From NCBI GenBank assembly GCA_020053845.1, contig JAGVMI010000078.1, positions 1 through 5,063 on the forward strand: 5,063 bases of DNA, given 5' to 3'. Position 1 is the first letter of the stretch, and the number at the start of each line of letters is the position of its first letter. This DNA comes from Candidatus Babeliales bacterium. Lineage in GTDB: Bacteria; Babelota; Babeliae; Babelales; Vermiphilaceae. The position numbers were made by a program, and so were the translations under genes. Shown piece after piece: positions 1 to 5,063 of the stretch. The notes under the pieces were generated by a model. The model searched no databases, was not told the origin of the DNA, and saw nothing but the letters and a program-made list of their open reading frames with translations.

Positions 1-371
1 TATAGTTGCCCTTGCCTTTGTTTCTTTCTACTTGCCTGACTCATTATCCGTGAGATGAGACATACACCTACAAAGATAGCCAAGGTAGCTACAACAAGCA
101 GATGGGGGCCCTTTTGTGGTGTAAAAAGACTTACGCGCTCTTGAATAGCTGACATTGTCACTACAGTACTTGCTGCGCCCCATAAGTGTGTATCACAAAA
201 CGCACTTAGCTGAGCCCTAAGCTGCGGATTGGCCATTACGTGTATGCCAAATAAAGACCATCCAAGAGACATACCAGCGCCAATTGCAGACCATGAAGAC
301 TGCACTATACGCATAAATGTTGTTGGCTCAAATACTCTCAGACTTTCTCTCCACGATGTCAGTATGTTCAT
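1..371 (-). CDS. Small predicted inner-membrane protein of unknown function, reaching the left window edge
   Basis: Reading leftward from an ATG at 371, the frame stays open for 123 codons to the window edge. This ATG is the first one after an in-frame TGA at 396-398. An AAGG (380-383 on the plus numbering) lies about 8 bases before it. The translation begins MNILTSWRES and has a hydrophobic, Gly/Ser-rich stretch at about residues 23-46. A weaker hydrophobic stretch follows at 63-77, and a clear membrane segment at about 90-107 (core LLVVATLAIFVGVCLIS). A basic tail (RKKQRQ, 115-120) comes next, suggesting a cytosolic C-terminus. The last two bases at the edge read TA on this strand, so the next base could complete a stop; the protein may be only 123 residues long. 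I recognise no family. The gene is divergent from topA. Coding status is supported by the long open frame, the start context and the membrane pattern. Function is unknown. Confidence 0.65.
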   Translation of the reverse strand, partial: MNILTSWRESLRVFEPTTFMRIVQSSWSAIGAGMSLGWSLFGIHVMANPQLRAQLSAFCDTHLWGAASTVVTMSAIQERVSLFTPQKGPHLLVVATLAIFVGVCLISRIMSQASRKKQRQGQL

Positions 372-394
372 ATCCTTAGCCTTATCTTGAGGGG

Positions 395-418
395 TTCATA
401 CCGTAATTAAGGTATCAA
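395..418. repeat. Short imperfect inverted repeat upstream of the left gene (possible operator or leader hairpin)
   Basis: The arms ATACC (398-402) and GGTAT (411-415) are perfect complements around an AT-rich 8-base loop. They extend to TTCATACC/GGTATCAA with one mismatch. The dyad lies 24-47 bases upstream of the ATG at 371, so it is in the probable 5' leader or operator position of the minus-strand gene. No T-run follows on either strand, so it is not a terminator. Arms this short can arise by chance. Confidence 0.25.
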
Positions 419-458
419 TTCGCTAAAAAATAGCCACTTTAGACTATAAACAAGGCAT

Positions 459-486
459 ATTATGCGATCCTATCTGCACACTTGAA
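459..486 (-). promoter_or_regulatory. Weak sigma70-like promoter candidate for the left membrane-protein gene
   Basis: On the minus strand, TTCAAG (486-481) is followed after 16 bases by CATAAT (464-459). The -10 matches the consensus at 5 of 6 positions, but the -35 matches only 3 of 6. It would place the transcript start near 452 and give a leader of about 80 bases before the ATG at 371. This is a consensus match by eye only, and the host's promoter consensus is unknown. Confidence 0.2.
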
Positions 487-509
487 ATCCAGCCTTCAGA
501 CTATTTATT
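482..509 (+). promoter_or_regulatory. Weak sigma70-like promoter candidate for topA
   Basis: TTGAAA (482-487, 5 of 6 to the -35 consensus) is followed after 16 bases by TTTATT (504-509, 4 of 6 to the -10 consensus). It would start transcription near 516 and leave a topA leader of about 160 bases. A second, poorer pair is TTCAGA (495-500) with TAGAAA (517-522). These boxes overlap the minus-strand candidate, so the two genes could share a control region. Confidence 0.25.
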
Positions 510-664
510 TGACTTTTAGAAAATTTCACCCTTATCCTGGAGATAGACAGAGGCAAAATGATCGTGCATCATACTGCAAGAATCCTTATTTAGTGCATGC
601 ACAACTTGAAAGATGCCGCAATTATGTTAGAAAAGAGGTAGGAAAGTCGATTATCAGGCGCTGC

Positions 665-670
665 AAAGGT
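665..670 (+). promoter_or_regulatory. Ribosome binding site of topA
   Basis: AAAGGT lies 4 bases before the ATG at 675. This modest SD, together with the canonical N-terminus that starts directly at this ATG (MKKLLIVESPAK), decides the topA start. Confidence 0.6.
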
Positions 671-674
671 CCGC

Positions 675-2924
675 ATGAAAAAGTTACTCATAGTAGAATC
701 GCCCGCTAAAATAAAGACTATTTCCAAGTTTTTGGGCAAAGAATTTAAAATCATGTCCACGATGGGGCATGTTAAAGATCTTCCTGCCAAGCGCCTTGGC
801 GTGACCATTAATGGCACTATTGAAGTGGAATATGTGCCCATTGAGGATAAAGACAAAGTAATTGCCGAAATCTGCAAAGAAGCACGCTCCTGCCAAGCTA
901 TCTACCTCGCCCCCGATCCTGACCGCGAAGGGGAAATTATCGCATGGCACATCGCCAACGAAATTGAAAAGGTAGTAAAAAATCCTGACGCTATACATCG
1001 CATTGCATTCAACGAAATTACTAAAAATGCTGTAGTTGATGCGATTGATAACCCCTCTATTATCAACGCGCAACGTGTCTCAGCTCAGCAAGCACGCCGT
1101 ATTCTCGATCGTTGGGTGGGCTATCAAGTATCGCCCGTGCTCTGGAAAAAAATTGCCCCGGGCCTTTCTGCCGGACGCGTACAATCAGTAGCGCTACGCC
1201 TCATTTGCGATCGCGAAGACGCCATTCGCGCATTCAAGCCTGAGGAATATTGGACGGTCGACGGACTTTTCAAGCATGGCAAAGATACTTTTAACGCTCC
1301 GCTTGCTCAGATTAATAAGAAAAAAATCGATCTGAAAAATGAAGCGGATACTAAAAAAGTTGTTGATGCGCTCAAAAAAGAATCTTTTGTTATCAGCGAA
1401 ATAGCTGACAAACAGCGCACTAAAAATCCACTCGCTCCCTTCATGACCAGTACTTTGCAGCAAGCTGCGTACAATCAGCTTGGTTTTTCAGTTAAAAAGA
1501 CTATGCAAGTCGCACAGCAGCTCTATGAAGGCGTGCCTCTTTCAGATCCTAAAACGCCAGTCGCTTTAATTACGTATATGCGTACCGACTCGCTCAGACT
1601 TTCAGAGACTGCCATTACTCAGGCACGTTCCTATATTAAGGAACAGTTTAGTAAAGATTATTTGCCTAAAGAGCCCAACGCGTATGCTAAAAAAAGTAAG
1701 GGGCCTACACAGGATGCGCATGAAGCAATACGCCCTGTAGATGTCACCATCACCCCTACCCAAGCAAAAAAATATTTATCTAATGATGCTGCAAAGCTCT
1801 ACGAACTTATCTGGAAGCGCTTTGTTGCTTGCCAGATGACGCCAGCACTCTATGCACAACGCCAAGTGACTATTACAGGCGGCGTGTTTATGTTCCGCGT
1901 AACCGGCTCAACACTCATCTTTGATGGCTTTTTGAAAGTATATGCGGCAAGCGATGATGATGAGAAAGAAGATAAAGTAATATTGCCTGCTGGGCTTAAA
2001 GAAAATGATCCGGTAGCACTCAATGTTGTCACCCCAAAACAACATTTCACTCAGCCGCCTCCACGCTACACAGAAGCATCGCTCGTGAAAGAGCTTGAAA
2101 AAGAAGGCATTGGACGTCCAAGTACGTACGCTACTATTCTTACTACTATCAGAGCACGTGCCTATACCACTCTTGATACTAAGAAGCGCTTCGTACCTAC
2201 GGAATTAGGCATGACGGTTACCAAAATGCTTGTCGATAATCTGCCCCACATCATGGATCCTAAATTCACGGCACTCATGGAACAGGATCTTGATAAAATT
2301 GCCGATGGCGAACTTGAACGCGACACGCTACTGCGTGACTTTTATGATGCATTCCAAAAAGATTTAAAAGATTTCTTAGGCAGCGACGCAAAGCGCGAAG
2401 CTGTTACTACTGATGTAGAATGCCCTGAATGCAAAAAGAAAAAGCTCGCTATTAGATTTGGCAAAAGCGGTGAGTTTCTTGGATGCCTTGGGTTTCCTGA
2501 GTGCTCATTCACTTCCAATTTCAAGCGTAATGAGCAAGGCGAAATCGAACTTATTCAAGCCGAAAAACCGCAACTTCTTGAAGAAACATGCCCTCAATGT
2601 GGCAAGCAGCTGCGCGCAGTACGTGGCAAGTTCGGTACATTTACGGCATGCTCTGGGTATCCTGAGTGTAAATTTATTAAGCAAACAAAAGCTTCTTTTG
2701 CATGTCCAATGTGCAAAGGCGATGTAGTTCAAAAAGTATGGCGCGGCGGTTCATTCTGGGGCTGTGGCAACTATCCAAAGTGCAAGTTTGCAGTGTTTGA
2801 TCAGGTTGAAGAAACGCCATGCCCATCATGCAAGTGGCCATTTATAACGAAAAAAGTGTATAAAGACGGCAAAGTTCTGCTCGGATGTGCTAACAAGTCA
2901 TGTTCCTTTAAAAAGGAAGAGTGA
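675..2924 (+). CDS. topA: DNA topoisomerase I (type IA), full length with four zinc fingers
   Basis: This 749-residue enzyme relaxes negatively supercoiled DNA in the cytoplasm by cutting one strand through a 5'-phosphotyrosine link and passing the other strand. The N-terminal Toprim domain shows Glu8 in IVESPAK and the metal-binding DPDREGE (Asp81, Asp83, Glu85). The strand-passage core carries SAQQARRILDRWVGYQVSP (136-154) and LSAGRVQSVALR (164-175). The catalytic Tyr301 and Arg303 sit in ITYMRTDS, and DAHEAIRP (347-354) and GIGRPSTYA (478-486) are also conserved. Four C-terminal Cys4 zinc fingers follow, at C583/586/604/610, C639/642/659/665, C677/680/697/703 and C716/719/738/743. E. coli TopA is about 865 residues; this shorter length with several zinc fingers is common in other bacteria. 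No frameshift or missing catalytic residue is visible. The gene probably leads an operon with the beta-helix gene 3 bases downstream. Confidence 0.98.
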   Translation: MKKLLIVESPAKIKTISKFLGKEFKIMSTMGHVKDLPAKRLGVTINGTIEVEYVPIEDKDKVIAEICKEARSCQAIYLAPDPDREGEIIAWHIANEIEKVVKNPDAIHRIAFNEITKNAVVDAIDNPSIINAQRVSAQQARRILDRWVGYQVSPVLWKKIAPGLSAGRVQSVALRLICDREDAIRAFKPEEYWTVDGLFKHGKDTFNAPLAQINKKKIDLKNEADTKKVVDALKKESFVISEIADKQRTKNPLAPFMTSTLQQAAYNQLGFSVKKTMQVAQQLYEGVPLSDPKTPVALITYMRTDSLRLSETAITQARSYIKEQFSKDYLPKEPNAYAKKSKGPTQDAHEAIRPVDVTITPTQAKKYLSNDAAKLYELIWKRFVACQMTPALYAQRQVTITGGVFMFRVTGSTLIFDGFLKVYAASDDDEKEDKVILPAGLKENDPVALNVVTPKQHFTQPPPRYTEASLVKELEKEGIGRPSTYATILTTIRARAYTTLDTKKRFVPTELGMTVTKMLVDNLPHIMDPKFTALMEQDLDKIADGELERDTLLRDFYDAFQKDLKDFLGSDAKREAVTTDVECPECKKKKLAIRFGKSGEFLGCLGFPECSFTSNFKRNEQGEIELIQAEKPQLLEETCPQCGKQLRAVRGKFGTFTACSGYPECKFIKQTKASFACPMCKGDVVQKVWRGGSFWGCGNYPKCKFAVFDQVEETPCPSCKWPFITKKVYKDGKVLLGCANKSCSFKKEE
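2914..2919 (+). promoter_or_regulatory. Ribosome binding site of the pectate-lyase-like gene, inside the end of topA
   Basis: AGGAAG lies within the last codons of topA, 8 bases before the ATG at 2928. A second ATG follows directly at 2931, where the spacing would be 11 bases, so 2928 is favoured. The site overlapping the topA end implies co-transcription and possibly coupled translation. Confidence 0.65.
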
Positions 2925-2927
2925 TCT

Positions 2928-4376
2928 ATGATGCGCCAAACCCGCACATGGTTTTTGGCATCATTGACTATCACCTACATACATGCAGAAAAGCCCATAT
3001 CTAAAGATGATCTGGTAAAAAAAGCAAAAGAAAATGCTGCCCTGCTTGCTGAAGCTGAAAAAAAAGCAGCTAGCCTTGATCGTTCGAAGCTCGCTTTTCA
3101 AGGTGCTGAGGGGCCGGGTGCTTATACGCAAGGGGGAAGAGGCGGACGCGTTATTCGCGTTACCACGCTTGACGATACAGGCAAGGAAGGTTCCCTGCGT
3201 TTTGCCGTTGAGCAACAAGGCCCGCGCACTATTGTATTTGATACTGCGGGGTATATATCACTCAATAGCGATTTAGTAATTAAAAATCCTCAGATTACCA
3301 TTGATGGTTCTACCGCACCGTGCGAAGGCGTATGCTTGCGCGATGGAACACTGCGCATTGAAAATACTCATGATGTAGTATTACGTGCAATCCGCGTGCG
3401 GCCTGGTGATTTAACTATACGTAAGCTTTCAAAATGGCAATACATCAAGCGCGCTACAAATCCTACCGATGGCATTATTATTTCCAATTCAATGTGGTGC
3501 ATCATGGATCACTGTTCCATTTCATGGGCACCGCGCACTAATCTCACGATCAGCAATAGCAAAAATGTCAGTGTGCAACGCTGTCTTATTTACGAGCCAT
3601 TATATGACACTAAGCTAGGCTTCATAAGCAGGTGTGTAAAAGCAGATGGCGACGCAATCTCTATTCATAAAAATCTTATTGCTACCTTTGCTGCCGATGG
3701 ACCTGCATTTTCCTCATCAATAGATAAGGGCACGCTTGCTGCCTACAACAATTTGATTACGTATTACACAGAACAAGCAAGCTCGGTGCACATATCGCAA
3801 AACCCCGCTTCTTTTGCTTTTGTGAATAACCACTATGTTAATCACAATGATAAAGTTCCGGAGGTTACCATGCTGTGGCCAGACGATAAGCAACTTGCCA
3901 CGAAAGACATCGGATCGCGCATATATTTGAGCGGCAACTCAGGGCCCCAGCGCCACCTTCAAAGCATGCCACAGTGGGTAGGCACTAACGTACCACTTAA
4001 TGCCCAAGCATTACGTACTATGGCGGTGACTAAAGCTCCTTTTGCATATAAGCCTTTTGTACTCATGACGGCAAGTGAAGTGTACGATAATATTCTCAAC
4101 GATGCGGGTGCCGTTGCATTCTCACGCAGGCGTGATATTTCAGATCAACGTATTGTAAAAATGGTTCGCGCGCAGCGCAGTTTCTTACTTCCTTCACCTT
4201 CATATATCGATCACGATTTTAATGATCCTACATTTGGCTATCCACCACTTGCGCAATCTGATCCACAAGCACGTACTATCACTCCTGGCGAGCCAACCAA
4301 TCCTGCACTTATGTATCCACCGCTGACAAGCGACGGAATACCATCTCGTATTGAAGTGATACACGGCTTTGAATAA
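2928..4376 (+). CDS. Secreted pectate-lyase-like (PL1-type) right-handed beta-helix protein, probably with a degenerate active site
   Basis: The protein has 482 residues. It starts with a signal peptide (basic Arg3/Arg6, hydrophobic WFLASLTITYI, likely cut after A20), so it is exported. An Ala/Lys/Glu-rich helix follows at about 25-52. The fold entry motif FQGAEGPGAYTQGGRGG (57-73) is typical of bacterial pectate lyases, as are SLRFAVEQQGPRTIVFD (89-105), LRAIRVRPGD (152-161), MDHCSISW (193-200), NNLITYY (274-280), RIYLSGN (331-337) and a late ASEVYDNILNDAGA (382-395). PL1 enzymes cut polygalacturonate by calcium-assisted beta-elimination. By memory alignment, the Asp-Glu after SW is Arg203-Thr204 here, and the catalytic Arg-x-Pro-Arg segment reads Asp257-Gly-Pro-Ala260, so lyase activity is doubtful. 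It may instead bind a polysaccharide or use another chemistry. It starts 3 bases after topA, and its last 68 bases overlap the opposing acetyltransferase gene. Fold assignment is strong; function and substrate are inferred. Confidence 0.85.
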   Translation: MMRQTRTWFLASLTITYIHAEKPISKDDLVKKAKENAALLAEAEKKAASLDRSKLAFQGAEGPGAYTQGGRGGRVIRVTTLDDTGKEGSLRFAVEQQGPRTIVFDTAGYISLNSDLVIKNPQITIDGSTAPCEGVCLRDGTLRIENTHDVVLRAIRVRPGDLTIRKLSKWQYIKRATNPTDGIIISNSMWCIMDHCSISWAPRTNLTISNSKNVSVQRCLIYEPLYDTKLGFISRCVKADGDAISIHKNLIATFAADGPAFSSSIDKGTLAAYNNLITYYTEQASSVHISQNPASFAFVNNHYVNHNDKVPEVTMLWPDDKQLATKDIGSRIYLSGNSGPQRHLQSMPQWVGTNVPLNAQALRTMAVTKAPFAYKPFVLMTASEVYDNILNDAGAVAFSRRRDISDQRIVKMVRAQRSFLLPSPSYIDHDFNDPTFGYPPLAQSDPQARTITPGEPTNPALMYPPLTSDGIPSRIEVIHGFE

Positions 4377-4818
4377 TGCCGCTATCGATAAATCCACACT
4401 TTTTAAGTGCACGATAGCTTCGCTTATTGCTCACATTAACGCGCGCTGTAATGTAGCTTTCTTGCGTGTATAAAAAATACCAATAAGTGGCAATACTCAA
4501 TGCGTCCTGAAAAACCCCTGTACCCCAATAACGCTCATGCAGCCAGCAATACAGCTGCCCCGCATGCTCAATCTTATTGCGTATTTCAATAGCGCCAACG
4601 ATTACTTTGGTTGCGCTATCAACAATACCAAAGAAGAATGTTCGGCCCTGCTCCTGCTTGGCAAGCTCTTCATATATGTAGATGCGCTCAACTTCTACTG
4701 ACGTAACGCCCAATGCAGCGCGAATTTCTGGTGAGAAAACAGTCAGATATGCCTCAACGTCGTGTGCCTGCAAAAGACGCACGCTGGCAAATTGCCCCGT
4801 ACACATAAACTCTTTCAT
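4309..4818 (-). CDS. GNAT-family N-acetyltransferase, RimJ/RimL (Acetyltransf_3) type
   Basis: This 169-residue cytoplasmic protein should transfer an acetyl group from acetyl-CoA to an amine; the substrate cannot be read from sequence. Visible family features, numbered from the ATG at 4818, are an opening strand with VRLLQAHDVEAYL, the central strand VIVGAIEIRN (72-81), the acetyl-CoA pyrophosphate loop in RYWGTGVFQDAL (96-107), and the C-terminal motif NVSNKRSYRALKKCGF (128-143) with Asn131, Ser134, Gly142 and Phe143. Length is normal for a single-domain GNAT. A GTG at 4821 directly precedes the ATG, but the SD (AAGGGG, 4828-4823) is 4 bases from the ATG and only 1 from the GTG, so 4818 is chosen. 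Its 3' end overlaps the beta-helix gene tail-to-tail by 68 bases. A hairpin just upstream can hide its SD. Its function appears unrelated to its neighbours. Confidence 0.88.
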   Translation of the reverse strand: MKEFMCTGQFASVRLLQAHDVEAYLTVFSPEIRAALGVTSVEVERIYIYEELAKQEQGRTFFFGIVDSATKVIVGAIEIRNKIEHAGQLYCWLHERYWGTGVFQDALSIATYWYFLYTQESYITARVNVSNKRSYRALKKCGFIDSGIIQSRVSLQYEMVFRRLSAVDT

Positions 4819-4822
4819 CACT

Positions 4823-4860
4823 CCCCCTTGTCCCTTATGTGCAGGGTAACAAGAGAGGGG
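4823..4860 (-). promoter_or_regulatory. Leader hairpin that can bury the acetyltransferase Shine-Dalgarno
   Basis: In the minus-strand transcript, CCCC (4860-4857), CUUGU (4853-4849) and CCCU (4846-4843) can pair with AGGG (4835-4832), ACAAG (4831-4827) and GGGG (4826-4823). The loop has 7 bases, and one-sided bulges UCU and UA interrupt the 5' arm. The 13 pairs include the whole SD of the gene starting at 4818. There is no U-run after the stem, so an intrinsic terminator is unlikely. A role in translational control is inferred from position only; the fold was made by eye with no energy calculation. Confidence 0.4.
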
Positions 4861-4876
4861 TGCAATCCTGAAGAGT

Positions 4877-5063
4877 CTAGATATAGGTCAATGTATGGAT
4901 AACAGACATATTTGTGGGAACACTCGCCCGCATTATCAGGGCATTACTGGCACTTTTTTGCAAATAACCGGGTGACACAAAACAGGGTTCTATTGTAAGC
5001 GGATGCTCGGATTCAATACGTACTAATGGCTGCATATGGCGATACAAATTAACACACGTATCA
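4877..5063 (-). CDS. 3' end of an unidentified gene entering from the right edge
   Basis: On the minus strand one frame is open from the window edge for 61 codons to a TAG at 4879-4877. The other two minus frames meet stops within the first 50 bases. The translated piece includes MQPLVRIESEHPLTIEPCF and ends in TLTYI, with mixed composition plausible for a real protein. An internal ATG at 5035 has no SD, so the true start probably lies outside the window. The next gene, the acetyltransferase, begins 58 bases downstream in the same direction, which would allow a shared transcript. I recognise no family. An open frame of this length can occur by chance, so the call is tentative. Confidence 0.45.
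   Translation of the reverse strand, partial: DTCVNLYRHMQPLVRIESEHPLTIEPCFVSPGYLQKSASNALIMRASVPTNMSVIHTLTYI

Larger units (their letters stand above)
372..674. other. Divergent intergenic region between the membrane-protein gene and topA
   Basis: This 303-base gap lies between two divergently transcribed genes and should hold both promoters. It is AT-rich near 400-530. It contains a short dyad (395-418), an odd palindrome GCATATTATGC (455-465), weak sigma70-like boxes on both strands and a perfect 10-base palindrome GTGCATGCAC (593-602). A TTG-started open frame of 75 codons crosses it (482-709) and runs into topA, but it has no SD or recognisable protein character. I see no RNA gene and no intrinsic terminator. 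Confidence 0.6.

Noticed and set aside
339..349. Eleven-base string CTCAGACTTTC shared between the left gene and topA near 1594
   Set aside because: A shared 11-mer in 5 kb is expected by chance a few times and has no flanking similarity.
482..709. Open frame of 75 codons on the plus strand across the topA leader
   Set aside because: It starts with TTG, has no SD, runs 35 bases into topA in another frame, and its translation shows no recognisable protein pattern. It is more likely leader DNA.
684..1073. Long minus-strand open frames inside topA (also 590-877, 1194-1463 and 1850-2050)
   Set aside because: They are antisense to a strongly conserved topA reading frame and their translations look like complement-strand shadows.
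2458..2732. Overlapping open frames on both strands in the zinc-finger part of topA
   Set aside because: They are explained by the repeated Cys-codon composition of the zinc fingers; the topA frame carries all the conserved residues.
4823..4860. Intrinsic terminator for the gene ending at 4877
   Set aside because: The stem is suitable, but no U-run follows it in the minus direction; the stem instead ends in the next gene's SD.
4892..4972. Plus-strand ORF of 26 codons starting ATGGATAAC
   Set aside because: Short, no SD, and opposite to a longer minus-strand frame that fits the local gene direction.
1..5063. CRISPR arrays, tRNA or rRNA genes, insertion sequences, phage or defence genes
   Set aside because: No spaced repeats, cloverleaf-like sequence, terminal inverted repeats, transposase or nuclease motifs were seen on either strand.

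Overview
The window looks like an ordinary stretch of a Gram-negative-type bacterial chromosome: standard genetic code, moderate GC, Shine-Dalgarno (SD) starts, and one exported protein with a signal peptide. The exported pectate-lyase-like protein resembles those of Planctomycetes-type and other environmental Gram-negative bacteria. The short membrane protein at the left edge has an N-terminal style that reminds me of Candidatus Dependentiae (TM6) proteins. That placement is a weak inference from memory, and nothing here fixes the phylum.

Layout: (1) Positions 1-371, minus strand, encode a small membrane protein of unknown function that reaches the left edge. (2) Positions 372-674 are a divergent intergenic region with weak promoter-like boxes, a short dyad and a possible tiny upstream ORF. 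(3) Positions 675-2924, plus strand, hold topA, a full-length DNA topoisomerase I with four C-terminal zinc fingers. (4) Positions 2928-4376, plus strand, start 3 bases after topA and encode a secreted pectate-lyase-like parallel beta-helix protein. Several positions expected to bind calcium or carry out catalysis appear substituted. (5) Positions 4309-4818, minus strand, encode a RimJ/RimL-type GNAT acetyltransferase whose 3' end overlaps the beta-helix gene tail-to-tail by 68 bp. (6) A hairpin at 4823-4860 can bury the acetyltransferase SD. (7) Positions 4877-5063, minus strand, are the likely 3' end of another gene that enters from the right edge.

The genes do not form an obvious pathway. 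topA is housekeeping, and the beta-helix gene is probably co-transcribed with it because of the very short spacing, not because the functions are related. I see no CRISPR, tRNA, rRNA, insertion sequence, phage or defence signature. I do not see a new biological system. The points most worth checking are the apparently inactivated lyase fold, the SD-burying hairpin and the conserved-end convergent gene overlap.
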